Source of the DNA: GWB2-37-7 sp942492835
GTDB taxonomy: Bacteria; Bacillota; Clostridia; Lutisporales; Lutisporaceae
Length of the DNA stretch: 64,000 bases
NCBI GenBank assembly: GCA_942492835.1
Contig: OW818645.1
Location: 496,001-560,000, forward strand
Direction of reading: 5' to 3'
This document shows positions 9,385 through 19,148 of this stretch, one piece after another (positions within the stretch are counted from its first letter, which is position 1; each line of letters starts with the position of its first letter). The notes under the pieces were generated by a model, which was not told where the DNA came from, ran no database searches, and saw only the letters and a list, made by a program, of their open reading frames with translations. The translations under genes and the position numbers were made by a program.

Positions 9385-12300
9385 TTAATCCTCCATAGAA
9401 AAATATTTCTGCATAACACTTTCTAAAGGCAGGTTTTGTTTCTTTGCTTCCTCCAGCATTTGCGATATCCTATCCTTCATATCTTTTTGAGTTTCTGAGC
9501 TTGTCTCCTTTTCAGGAACCTTATTATCCGTTAAGACGCTGATGGAATTTTGATATATATGTTTAGAAATACTTAAAATCGTAGTGTACTTGAATAACTC
9601 CGGCATTGAAATACTCTGAGGGAATGCATCATTAATTAATGAATAAACTCGATTAATCATGATAGAATCTCCGCCAATCTGAAAGAAATTCTCTTCGATA
9701 TCTATCTCCTCAAACCCCAGTACTTTTTTCCATATTTCCGTTATTGTTCTTTCAACTTGAGGATAGTCTATCTGCCCAATATCAATTACCGATCTTTCTT
9801 CTGCCATTTTCTTTTTTAATACTTTTTTTGTGTCTTTTGAAAACTCTGACTTAACCTCATCCTGTATCATAAAATCAATATCTTCAATGGACTTACCATA
9901 CATACTGCCGCCCTTATTAATTTCGCCTACAATGATTCTGGTCATATCAGAGTAAAGAGCCTTCTCGAATAAATCAATAGCTTCCCTTGTTTTGAGAGCC
10001 TTGAATATTCCATTTTTAAAATCCGAATTGTTATCCTTTGCCATGCCTGCTTCTTCCCAGGGAGCCCAATTAATAGCCAAAGTAGTTTTACCTTTTTTGT
10101 TTCGATAAGCAGAAAATGCATCAAGATAAGAATTCGCTGCCGTGTAATCTCCCTGCCCCGGAATTCCCATTAAAGTATTAACAGAAGAAAATACAACAAA
10201 AAAATCAAGCTTATCTTCAGCCGTTAATCTGTCTAATAACCAGGTTCCTTTAACCTTGGGGGCCAATACAGAACGGAAGTTTTTTTCCTCCCTGCTGATT
10301 AGGAAGCCATTTCCCTCAACACCTGCAGCATGGATAATTCCGTTTATTTTCCCAAACTTTGCCCGGACAATATAAATGCATTGACTTATCTCGTCTTCTT
10401 CCGAAACATCTCCCTTTAAACAAAAGACCTGAGAGCCGTTTTTTTCAATTTCAAGTAGTTCTCTTACTTTTCTAGCCCTTGATAAATCAGAATTATCTTT
10501 TGCAATATCTGCCCATTCATTTTTGGGCGGCATAACAGAGCGGTTAATTAATATTATTTTAACTTTAGCTTTCGAACTTAAGAAACGGGCGATTTTAAGC
10601 CCTATGCCTCCTGCCCCTCCGGTAATCACATATACATTATCATCCTTAATATTCAATTTACCCTCAGTTACCTGATCCGGTGATATCCTTCCCAACTCTT
10701 CCTGGTATTTTTGTTCACCTCTAAATGCCGTCAGATAGCAGGACTTGGACTTTCGAATTTCTCTGACTACTGTTCTCCAGGGAGTTTTGCAATCCATATC
10801 AATTGCTCTGCAAGTAATATTAGGATACTCAGCCTCAATAACTTTTCCCAAACCAAATAAGCTATTTGATAATGGATTTAAAATATCTTCCTGTCCGTTT
10901 ACCGCATTAACATTATCGGATAGAAATACCATATCCAGCGGGTAAGCTATCTCACTATTCAATAATGCCTTAGTCAAATAAAAAGCACTCATTACCTCAT
11001 AATTAAATTGCTCATCAAAATCAGTTAAATATAAGGTTTTTTCCGTTTTCTTCATATCTGATAAGAATATTATATACTTCAAATGTTTGTCTTTTAATTT
11101 TTCTAATACTCTAGAAAAATCCTCAATACCGTTACTTACCTCATATTCATTTTCAGATTTTTCACAATATTCCCTTCCTAGACGTATCTTGATGGCACTA
11201 ATATTCTGGTTTGTAAGCTCCTCCAGCATCCTATCTTCGTGACCATTACCATGTACAATTACAAGCGCTAATCCTCCATCTCGGACTTCTCTGTTACTAT
11301 CAGAATTATGTAAAATCCATCTCATTGTATAGAGATTTTTTTCTTTATAATCAGCAACCTTACTATCGGAGAAATCAACCCAGCATCGGGTTTTCCGAAA
11401 GGGATATACGGGCAGGCTGATTTTCCTTGTTTTTTTTCCCTGAAAAACTGCCTCAAAGTTGATATACCCGCCATCTACATACAGTTTGCTTAATTCCCTT
11501 AAATAAGAAATTTCTTCTTCCCTGCCAGATTGCAGATATTCCTCTGTCAAATTTGCTGCTTGTCTTTCTATTGCTTCCATATCTGTTCCGTTTATTTTTT
11601 CTTGATGCTCTCCCATCTTATTACGTGGAGCATTACTATTGTCTCCATAAAAAATACCGGACTTTTCGCTGCTTTGATATAAAGCAGAAAAATCCTTCAG
11701 TTTTTCCAGCAAATCGGAGAGGCTTGAATAAATAATTGCCAATCTGTATTCATAATGGCCGCGCCCCGTACAGGCTGTATAGCTTAAAGACATTGGATTT
11801 AGACTTGACTTTGACAGCAGATAATCCTTATATTTGTCTATTAACAGCTTAAATGATTCCAGACTTCTGGCGGAGACCGTAAATAAATAATTCACTTCCT
11901 GCCCACTTATAGGCGGCTCTTTTTTATCAACCCACTCTTCCAGTACCATATGGCAATTCGTGCCACTGAGTCCAAAGGAGCTGACACCACAGCGTCTTAC
12001 CGTATTTTTCGCTTCCCACTCACTCAACTGATCTGCAATATATAAAGGAGAGTCTTCAAAATTAATATTTCTGTTAGGCCTTTGAAAGTGCAATGTCGGC
12101 GGAATTTGTTTGTTTTTTAAGGCTAAAGTCCCCTTTAATAGGCCGGCAATTCCTGCCGTATTATCAAGGTGCCCGATGTTTGATTTCAGAGAGCCTATCC
12201 CGCAGAAACTCTTTCTATTGGTATGCATTAGAAACGCTCTGCAAATGCCGTCAATCTCTATCGGATCGCCTAATTTTGTTCCCGTTCCATGGGCTTCAAT

Positions 12301-13278
12301 ATAGGAAATTGAATCCGCTTCCACCTCTGCATCCTCCCAGGCACGCAAAATTACATCTTCCTGGGCAATTGCATTAGGGGCAGTTAGACCGATTGAACTT
12401 CCGTCGTGATTTACCGCACTCCCTCGGATAACGGCATATATGTTATCTTTAGCTTCAATGGCTGCACGGAGAGGCTTTAACATCATTACAACTGCACCTT
12501 CGCCTGTACCGGTACCATCGGAGCTGTCATCGAATGTTTTTGCCCTACCGTTTGAAGCTTCAATACCGATTTTGGCAGTACGGTAGGGTAGAATATGAAG
12601 CTGAATTCCTCCTACAATAGCAGAATCGCACTCCCCTTCACGGATAGCTTTACAAGCCAAATGCATGGCTACAAGTGAGGAGGAACAGGTTGTATCAACA
12701 AGCATGCAAGGTCCCCTAAAATCCATAATATAGGACAGTCTCCCTGCTATGATTGGTCTGATATTACCAGGGATTGAATAAATCAGTGATTCAGGCTCTA
12801 CTTTGGAGATATAATTTTTGTAATCTGTTTCCGAGCCATAACCCAGATATACACCGGTTCTCGTTCCTTTTAGCTTGTTGCCGCCATATCCGGCATCTTC
12901 TATTGCCTGTATTGCCGTCTCAAGAAAGAGCCTCTGATTTGGATCCATAATACTTGCTTCCTTGGGTGATATATTAAAATATGCATAGTCAAATTTATCT
13001 ATATCTTCAATGAATGCTGCTTCCTCGAACCTTACCGTTTCCTCTTCGATTCCGATTGCCTTGAGCATATTAAGAGCCATGTTCTTTCTCTTATCCGATA
13101 ACTCTCTTACACAATCCTCTCCTCCTGCAATATTGCTCCAAAATTCATTAACAGACTTGGCTTTTGGAAGTTTAAGGCCAATGCCGACAATTGCAATTTT
13201 TTTATTATCTATTTCTTCAATATTTATATTACTTTTTTTAGTATCCCTATTAATCCTTACAGAGCTGAAGTCAATCAT
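9385..13278 (-). CDS. Trans-AT polyketide synthase module: KS-KR-ACP
   Basis: This 1297-residue protein is the first PKS extension step after the Asn-Gly NRPS modules. The KS (about 28-455) has DTTCSSS with Cys near 196 and EAHGTGT near 328. The post-KS linker (YPFRKTRCW) has no AT. The KR has TGGAGGIG near 881 and a GQGDYTAANS active-site Tyr near 1045. The ACP has IGGDS near 1203. The tail of about 60 residues is charged and probably helical, and may be a docking element. GGAGAT lies before the ATG at 13278. It follows the acyltransferase gene by 15 bases and is essentially fused translationally to the next gene (one base between stop and start). Confidence 0.9.
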   Translation of the reverse strand: MIDFSSVRINRDTKKSNINIEEIDNKKIAIVGIGLKLPKAKSVNEFWSNIAGGEDCVRELSDKRKNMALNMLKAIGIEEETVRFEEAAFIEDIDKFDYAYFNISPKEASIMDPNQRLFLETAIQAIEDAGYGGNKLKGTRTGVYLGYGSETDYKNYISKVEPESLIYSIPGNIRPIIAGRLSYIMDFRGPCMLVDTTCSSSLVAMHLACKAIREGECDSAIVGGIQLHILPYRTAKIGIEASNGRAKTFDDSSDGTGTGEGAVVMMLKPLRAAIEAKDNIYAVIRGSAVNHDGSSIGLTAPNAIAQEDVILRAWEDAEVEADSISYIEAHGTGTKLGDPIEIDGICRAFLMHTNRKSFCGIGSLKSNIGHLDNTAGIAGLLKGTLALKNKQIPPTLHFQRPNRNINFEDSPLYIADQLSEWEAKNTVRRCGVSSFGLSGTNCHMVLEEWVDKKEPPISGQEVNYLFTVSARSLESFKLLIDKYKDYLLSKSSLNPMSLSYTACTGRGHYEYRLAIIYSSLSDLLEKLKDFSALYQSSEKSGIFYGDNSNAPRNKMGEHQEKINGTDMEAIERQAANLTEEYLQSGREEEISYLRELSKLYVDGGYINFEAVFQGKKTRKISLPVYPFRKTRCWVDFSDSKVADYKEKNLYTMRWILHNSDSNREVRDGGLALVIVHGNGHEDRMLEELTNQNISAIKIRLGREYCEKSENEYEVSNGIEDFSRVLEKLKDKHLKYIIFLSDMKKTEKTLYLTDFDEQFNYEVMSAFYLTKALLNSEIAYPLDMVFLSDNVNAVNGQEDILNPLSNSLFGLGKVIEAEYPNITCRAIDMDCKTPWRTVVREIRKSKSCYLTAFRGEQKYQEELGRISPDQVTEGKLNIKDDNVYVITGGAGGIGLKIARFLSSKAKVKIILINRSVMPPKNEWADIAKDNSDLSRARKVRELLEIEKNGSQVFCLKGDVSEEDEISQCIYIVRAKFGKINGIIHAAGVEGNGFLISREEKNFRSVLAPKVKGTWLLDRLTAEDKLDFFVVFSSVNTLMGIPGQGDYTAANSYLDAFSAYRNKKGKTTLAINWAPWEEAGMAKDNNSDFKNGIFKALKTREAIDLFEKALYSDMTRIIVGEINKGGSMYGKSIEDIDFMIQDEVKSEFSKDTKKVLKKKMAEERSVIDIGQIDYPQVERTITEIWKKVLGFEEIDIEENFFQIGGDSIMINRVYSLINDAFPQSISMPELFKYTTILSISKHIYQNSISVLTDNKVPEKETSSETQKDMKDRISQMLEEAKKQNLPLESVMQKYFSMED

Positions 13279-13293
13279 TCAAAGATCTCCTTC

Positions 13294-14553
13294 CTACATT
13301 ACCTTAAAATCTGCAAATAAATTTCTTGTTCCCGTCTCATTAAAAAGACTATTAAATCGATTACTTCGCTCATCCTCAGGCACATTTTTTGTACGGAATA
13401 CGGAAACCAGCATATCAAGTGCTTCCCTCATTTGTTCTTCTGTGGGCTCTATTCCCTGCTCTTCTAATTTTTCCTGCATGACTTTTACTTTTTTGTAGGG
13501 GTTTACTACACCTCTTTGATACTCTTCCTCGTCCCAGTTATTATTCTTTGTGCAAACAGCATGAGCCATGCACCTTGTTATAAAAAGCATCGGTAATAGT
13601 TTAATTGATTTTTCCCTTCCCAATAGCCTTTCCGTCAACTCATCCCTGTCATTCTTATCATCAAAAGCATAAGCTTTTATTGTATCTGCATTTGCACTAG
13701 AAAGTTTTTTCAATACCTGTTTGGGTCCAAGTTCAACTGTTGTCTCAATGCCTTGCCTTTTTAAAAAGGTCATTATTTTTTCCCATTGTACCGCCTTTAC
13801 CATCTGTTCCCTTAAGTTTTCAACAATGTTATCTTTACTTTGATAAAGAGTAGCGGAGGCATTGGATAGAACCGGGTATTTTAGGTCATCGAAATGAAAT
13901 TGATTTAAAAACTGTGCAAAAGAATCAGCGGCATCTTCCATAAGCGGACAGTGAAACGGAGCACTTACATTTAAAGGAGTAACTTTAGCTTCTTTACTTG
14001 AGAGTATTTCTCTTAGATAATCTAAGGCTTTTTTAGTTCCTGACACTACCATTTGCTCTGGAGAATTGTAATTGGAAATAACAGCCAACTCATCTCCTAC
14101 GCTCACTTCCTGGCATAGTCCCTCCACATAATCCTTTGGCACGCCAATAACAGCAATCATAGCAGTTTCTTTTCCAATTACTGCATCTCTCATCAATTCC
14201 CCTCTTTTGCGAACGATAGTAACGGCATCTCCGAATTTGATTGCACCAGCACATGTAAGTGCAGATATTTCACCAAGACTATGTCCTGCTAAGAAAGCAT
14301 GTTCAATACCAAACTCTTTTTCAAATATCTTAAATGAGGCATAACTATGTACAAGGATTGCAGGTTGCGCATTTTCTGTCCTTGTAATTTCTTCCTGGCT
14401 GCCTTCCTGACATAATTTATACAAATCAAAACCTAAAACTTCACTGGCTTCACTGTAAATATCCTTTATTTCAGAATATGTATTATAGAAATTGTTTCCC
14501 ATTCTGGAATACTGTGAACCTTGTCCAGAAAATAATAGTGCTATTTTTTTCAT
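13294..14553 (-). CDS. Free-standing acyltransferase (trans-AT) of the PKS line
   Basis: This 419-residue protein has the malonyl-CoA acyltransferase fold: GQGSQ at residues 9-13, nucleophile Ser near 90 in GHSLGE, a conserved Arg in the following RKRGELM stretch, and the PFHC motif. It most likely loads malonyl units onto the ACPs of the three AT-less KS proteins, acting in the cytosol. About 100 extra residues follow the AT fold (from about 310). They are rich in charged residues, lack the ER domain seen in some trans-ATs, and have no function I recognise. The gene lies 14 bases from the upstream NRPS and 15 from the downstream PKS, inside the operon. Hydrolytic proofreading is an alternative role, but the position before the first KS favours loading. 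Confidence 0.88.
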   Translation of the reverse strand: MKKIALLFSGQGSQYSRMGNNFYNTYSEIKDIYSEASEVLGFDLYKLCQEGSQEEITRTENAQPAILVHSYASFKIFEKEFGIEHAFLAGHSLGEISALTCAGAIKFGDAVTIVRKRGELMRDAVIGKETAMIAVIGVPKDYVEGLCQEVSVGDELAVISNYNSPEQMVVSGTKKALDYLREILSSKEAKVTPLNVSAPFHCPLMEDAADSFAQFLNQFHFDDLKYPVLSNASATLYQSKDNIVENLREQMVKAVQWEKIMTFLKRQGIETTVELGPKQVLKKLSSANADTIKAYAFDDKNDRDELTERLLGREKSIKLLPMLFITRCMAHAVCTKNNNWDEEEYQRGVVNPYKKVKVMQEKLEEQGIEPTEEQMREALDMLVSVFRTKNVPEDERSNRFNSLFNETGTRNLFADFKVM

Positions 14554-14567
14554 ATCTTCTTTCCCCC

Positions 14568-17500
14568 TTATTTTTCTTCGCGGTATTGGCTTGCTATTGT
14601 TTCCATTAAGTATATATAATTCTCAATAAATTCTTTTGCCTTATCCTTTTGTATTCTCCTGTGATTATACTTCAGAGTAAGCATATTATCCTCTTCACAG
14701 CTTGCACAGAGTGCCAGGTCAAAATACTTACTGTATTCCTCTTTAAAATCAAAATATTCCTGAATATAGAATAAAGGCAGTATGCTGCTTTCTTCCTTTT
14801 GGTTTTCCTGCTCTAAAAGCTGCTTCAGATCATATGAATATTTATCTATATTATTAATATCTTGAATAGATTCTAATGCCTCTGAAAGGTTTTCCAGCTT
14901 TTCAAAATCCAACTGAAGGGAAATCACTTTATTATAACTATGTTTATCTGAAATAGCCTGTATGGATACTTTTCTATTACCCGCTACCTCGCTTATTAAG
15001 TATAAATAGATTGTCATAAGCACATCCATATATGACGTTCCCTCACTAGCTGCAAATTCTTTTATTGTATTTACGAGCTGTTCTTCGATACCTATCCTTA
15101 GTGAAAGCACTTCTCTTTTTGAACCGGCCTCACAAAAATACTCTTGCGGGAACTTTATGTATTCATAGGGTAAACTGCTCTTTTCCTTAGAGTCCCGCCC
15201 ATTAATAAAATCTGCAAGTGCCTTTATGGTATTATAAGAAAAAAGATCCACCATCTTACATTTTTCCGGATAAAGCTGATCAATTTTCAAATGGACACGC
15301 ACTAAATTTAAGGAGTTCCCTCCTATATCAAAAAACCTGTCATTAATTCCGATTTTCTCCTTACTGATTCCCAATACCTCTGCCCAGATATCAGCCAGCT
15401 GATTCTGCGTTTCATTTTCCGGTGCCTGATAGAAAGGTTTGCTTATGTATTCTTCTTGGTATTGAGCTAATATTTTTTTATCTATCTTTCCATTTGTCGT
15501 CATCGGTAGCTTAGGTAGTGTAACAAATTGAGAGGGAATCATATAATATGGTATTTTCTTTGCTAAGGCATCTGACAGTTCTTCATGCGTATATGTCTTT
15601 GACAAAACAACAAAGGCCCAGATACTGTCATCCTGATTTAAATTCTTCTTTAAGATAACTGCCGTTTCACTTATTCCCTCGAGTCTTCGAAGCTGAGCTT
15701 CAATTTCACTAAGTTCAATCCTATAGCCACGTAGTTTTACTTGTGTATCATTTCGCCCAACAAATCGGATTTCTCCATTCGGCATCCACTTAGCCAAATC
15801 TCCGGTCTTATATACCGTTCCCATGTTATCAAAAGGATCCTTGATAAAACTGGTATCCGTCAGCTCCTGATTCTTAAAATACCCTTTGGAAAGGCCATCT
15901 CCTCCAATATATATTTCACCATTGACTCCAATAGGTACTGGTTTTAAATCTTTCCCCAAAATATATATCCAGGTATTATCTATAGGCTTTCCGATTAACA
16001 CCTCTGATTGCCCCGATAATTCCTTCACTGTGGACCAGACTGTCGTTTCAGTAGGCCCATACATGTTATATATTCTTCCTGTGCAGATTTCATTTAATTG
16101 TAAGAGAAGATTTTCCGAAAAAGGCTCACCTCCAATGAGAATTTCCTTTAACCCTTTAATTCCGTCTATATGGCCGCTTTCCAATAGCATTTTCATTCTT
16201 GACGGTGTTACCTGAATGATATCTGCTTTATTATCAATAATAAGCTTGTCTAAAAGTTTTGGATCTCTTTGCTCCTCTTCCTTTGCCAATACTATCTTCA
16301 ACCCTTTTGTCAAAGCCAATAAGGATTCAAGAACAAAAATATCAAAAGATATGGTAGTAACGGAAACAATTGTCTTATCTTCGTTAAAATCTATATTCCT
16401 GCACATACCATTGATAAAATTATGTACGGACCTATGGGTTAACATAACCCCTTTCGGATTTCCCGTTGATCCTGAGGTATATATTAAATAAATTAAATCC
16501 TCGGAACTATTGATAGGCTCTGGGTTTTGTATTATACCACTCTCTAAAGGAAGCTGATCTATATAAAACACATTATGAAAATAGTCCAGGTTAATATCTA
16601 TACCGGTTTGAGTAAGCATTACAGCGCAGCCGCTATGCTCTAAAACATATCTAATCCGTTCTTCCGGATAGTCTGGATCAATTGCCAAGTAAGCAGCACC
16701 GGCTTTCATGGCTCCCAACATTCCAACCAACATATCGATAGAACGTCTGACCATAATACCTATTATATTATTTCTACCTGCGCCTTGTTCCCTTAGCTTC
16801 CACGCAAGGCAGTTTACTTTCTTATTAAGATCGCTATAACTTATATGTTCTCTGCCGCACACAACAGCAATTTTGTTCGGTGTTTTTTCCGCCTGCTCTT
16901 CAAACAAGGTATGTATTAACTCTTTTCTTTGGTAATCATAAACAGTGTTATTAAAGGAATATATTACTTTTTGCCTTTCTTCCTCACATAAAAAGTCAAC
17001 ATCACATACTTGTTTATGAGAATCAAAGATAAGCAAATTTAAAATATGAAGAAAATTCTTTCGTAGATTTTCCATAATTTCCGAGTCAAAGACTTCGTCA
17101 TTGTAAGCTATATTAAACTGCATGGTATCACCAAACATAATTGTTAATACTAAATCATAATTAGTCATTTCCTTTATTGCATAATCATCAATGACCAGGC
17201 TTTTAAAATTAGAGTTCTTCCTCACATTTTCCAGCGGATAGTTCTCCAACACCACAACAGAATCAAACAAGCTGCTACCGCTTGCTATTTGGCTTGCCTT
17301 TATTATTTCTGTAAGAGAAGTATTTTCATATTCCTTACGCTCATGCATGCTACCCATTGTCTTTCTAAGCAAAGTCAAAATTGTATCTTCTGCATTTGTA
17401 ACGACTCGTAAAGGTATGGTATTAATAAATAATCCCACCATATTATCAATATTATCTAAATGATTATCCCGTCCAGACACTGTTGTTCCGAATATCACAT

Positions 17501-18317
17501 CCTTGGTTGTACTATACTTTTGAAGCAAAATACCCCATGTGCAATAAAATAAAGCTGCAGGCGTTATTTCATTTTCTTTAGCGAAATTATATAAGTATTC
17601 TGTAAACTCCCTATTAAATTTATCAGTGATTACAGAAATCTTTTCCATGTGATTATTGTACTTAAAAGTGCTGTAAGGAAGAAGTGTCTTCTCTTCAAAG
17701 TCTTCTAAATAGTTGCTCCAAAAAGCTTTTTCCTTTTCGTAATCCGATTTCATAAGATACTTAATAAATTCTTTGTATTTTGTCTTTGGCTTATTTTTCA
17801 CGGGTAACTCAACTAATAAATGATGATAGGCTTCCAGAAATTCCTGATAAATTATACCGTTACTCCAGCCATCAAATAGTATATGATGATTCGTAATAAA
17901 CATAAGGCATTTATTCTCTTCTGTTCTGCACAATATCATCCTTATTGGATTTCTAGAAATATCAATGCTTTCTTTATCATCTGCTTCCGATATTTCCTTT
18001 AGTCTTTCTTGCTTAGCTTCCAGTGAATATCCTCTTAAATCATATTCTCTTGTTGAAATATCGAAATCTTTTAAAATTATCTGTACCGGTTTACTGAGTT
18101 TCTCCCACCTATATACGCTTCTTAATACTTCATTGGAACCGGCAACAATACGCCAGGCTTTTTTAATTACTTCAAAGTCTATAGTTCCTATCATTGTCAA
18201 TACTAAATTCACATGATACTGCTTACTATTCTGATTACTAAAATAATGAAACAGCATTCCTTCCTGGGTAGGTGTTAATGGAAGGACATCTTCAACATTT
18301 TCTTTGTTTAATTGCAT
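14568..18317 (-). CDS. NRPS module C-A(Gly)-PCP with a terminal condensation C-lobe
   Basis: The 1249-residue protein adds the second residue. The C domain has HHILFDG near 142. The A domain has YTSGSTGNPKG near 612. The PCP has IGGNS near 1001. My reading of the A-domain pocket against GrsA gives D-I-L-Q-L-G-M-V-W. This matches the published glycine code DILQLGLIW at seven of nine positions, with conservative changes at the other two. The last 220 or so residues resemble the C-terminal lobe of a condensation domain and have no HHxxxDG. A similar piece ends the last PKS protein. The upstream partner carries an E domain, so the C domain should accept a D-aminoacyl donor. The downstream acceptor is the first KS. 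Confidence 0.88.
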   Translation of the reverse strand: MQLNKENVEDVLPLTPTQEGMLFHYFSNQNSKQYHVNLVLTMIGTIDFEVIKKAWRIVAGSNEVLRSVYRWEKLSKPVQIILKDFDISTREYDLRGYSLEAKQERLKEISEADDKESIDISRNPIRMILCRTEENKCLMFITNHHILFDGWSNGIIYQEFLEAYHHLLVELPVKNKPKTKYKEFIKYLMKSDYEKEKAFWSNYLEDFEEKTLLPYSTFKYNNHMEKISVITDKFNREFTEYLYNFAKENEITPAALFYCTWGILLQKYSTTKDVIFGTTVSGRDNHLDNIDNMVGLFINTIPLRVVTNAEDTILTLLRKTMGSMHERKEYENTSLTEIIKASQIASGSSLFDSVVVLENYPLENVRKNSNFKSLVIDDYAIKEMTNYDLVLTIMFGDTMQFNIAYNDEVFDSEIMENLRKNFLHILNLLIFDSHKQVCDVDFLCEEERQKVIYSFNNTVYDYQRKELIHTLFEEQAEKTPNKIAVVCGREHISYSDLNKKVNCLAWKLREQGAGRNNIIGIMVRRSIDMLVGMLGAMKAGAAYLAIDPDYPEERIRYVLEHSGCAVMLTQTGIDINLDYFHNVFYIDQLPLESGIIQNPEPINSSEDLIYLIYTSGSTGNPKGVMLTHRSVHNFINGMCRNIDFNEDKTIVSVTTISFDIFVLESLLALTKGLKIVLAKEEEQRDPKLLDKLIIDNKADIIQVTPSRMKMLLESGHIDGIKGLKEILIGGEPFSENLLLQLNEICTGRIYNMYGPTETTVWSTVKELSGQSEVLIGKPIDNTWIYILGKDLKPVPIGVNGEIYIGGDGLSKGYFKNQELTDTSFIKDPFDNMGTVYKTGDLAKWMPNGEIRFVGRNDTQVKLRGYRIELSEIEAQLRRLEGISETAVILKKNLNQDDSIWAFVVLSKTYTHEELSDALAKKIPYYMIPSQFVTLPKLPMTTNGKIDKKILAQYQEEYISKPFYQAPENETQNQLADIWAEVLGISKEKIGINDRFFDIGGNSLNLVRVHLKIDQLYPEKCKMVDLFSYNTIKALADFINGRDSKEKSSLPYEYIKFPQEYFCEAGSKREVLSLRIGIEEQLVNTIKEFAASEGTSYMDVLMTIYLYLISEVAGNRKVSIQAISDKHSYNKVISLQLDFEKLENLSEALESIQDINNIDKYSYDLKQLLEQENQKEESSILPLFYIQEYFDFKEEYSKYFDLALCASCEEDNMLTLKYNHRRIQKDKAKEFIENYIYLMETIASQYREEK

Positions 18318-18385
18318 ATCTTTCCCCCATCAATAATTTTCCTTCTAAAATAATTTTCCGTGCAACTCTTTCAAAACCAAATTAC

Positions 18386-19108
18386 TTACGTAAGATATCT
18401 TAACAGTGTAGTATTTATTAAGCTCGTTACCTCTTCTATATGCTCATTCATATAAAAATGGCCGCCATCAAACTCTTTCATATAACAGTTCTTCATTGCA
18501 TATTGTCTCCATCCTTCTAAATCGGAAGAACTCATAAGAAAATCATCCTTCCCCCTTAATACTGTAATGTCCACCGGGAACTTAAAGTTATCCGCTACAT
18601 ATTCATGGGTCTCCAGGATTCTATAATCTGCACGGATGATTTTCAAGAAGTAATCCATAATTTCCTCATTTTCTAATAACTCCTCACTTGTTCCACCAAA
18701 GGACATAATCTCATAAAGAAGTTCTTTATCCGACAATTTATGCATAATTTTTCCAGGCTTATCAATATGCGGGGGATATCTTCCTGAAAGAAAAACATGA
18801 ACCGGCATCTTATTACCGCTATTAAGAATTTTTTTACAAAGTTCATATGCTATTTCGCTTCCCATGCTGTGGCCAAAAATGGCATATTGATATTCTCCCA
18901 TATCGCTTTCCATTGTTTGATAGACATCATCAACAGCTTCCTGAAAACTTTTATAAAAAGGGGTTTTAAACATGCTCCCTCTTCCTGCCAGCTCAATCGG
19001 AACCAGTTCAATGAAATCATGCAAATTTTTTTTCCATTTTGAAAAAACCATCGCTGAGCCTCCCGCATTAGGGATGCAAAATAACCTCATTTTTTTTGTA
19101 TTACCCAT
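18386..19108 (-). CDS. Type II thioesterase
   Basis: This is a 240-residue alpha/beta hydrolase of the GrsT/LgrE family. It removes wrong or stalled acyl groups from carrier proteins. Visible features are the N-terminal PNAGGSA oxyanion region, AGRGS near 41, nucleophile Ser81 in GHSMGS, the acid in GKDDF, and His in GGHFYM near the C terminus. The length is normal for the family. It lies between the two NRPS genes of the hybrid line, 68 bases before the Gly module, which fits a housekeeping editor of this assembly line. There is no signal peptide. It is not the chain-release enzyme, which should lie beyond the left edge. Confidence 0.92.
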   Translation of the reverse strand: MGNTKKMRLFCIPNAGGSAMVFSKWKKNLHDFIELVPIELAGRGSMFKTPFYKSFQEAVDDVYQTMESDMGEYQYAIFGHSMGSEIAYELCKKILNSGNKMPVHVFLSGRYPPHIDKPGKIMHKLSDKELLYEIMSFGGTSEELLENEEIMDYFLKIIRADYRILETHEYVADNFKFPVDITVLRGKDDFLMSSSDLEGWRQYAMKNCYMKEFDGGHFYMNEHIEEVTSLINTTLLRYLT

Positions 19109-19148
19109 ATCTTCACCACCCGAATTATTCTTACATTTATCCTTTAAA

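Noticed and set aside
9381..9419. Longer start of the second PKS protein at 9419
   Set aside because: It overlaps the previous gene and has no ribosome site; the ATG at 9383 has GGAGG six bases upstream.
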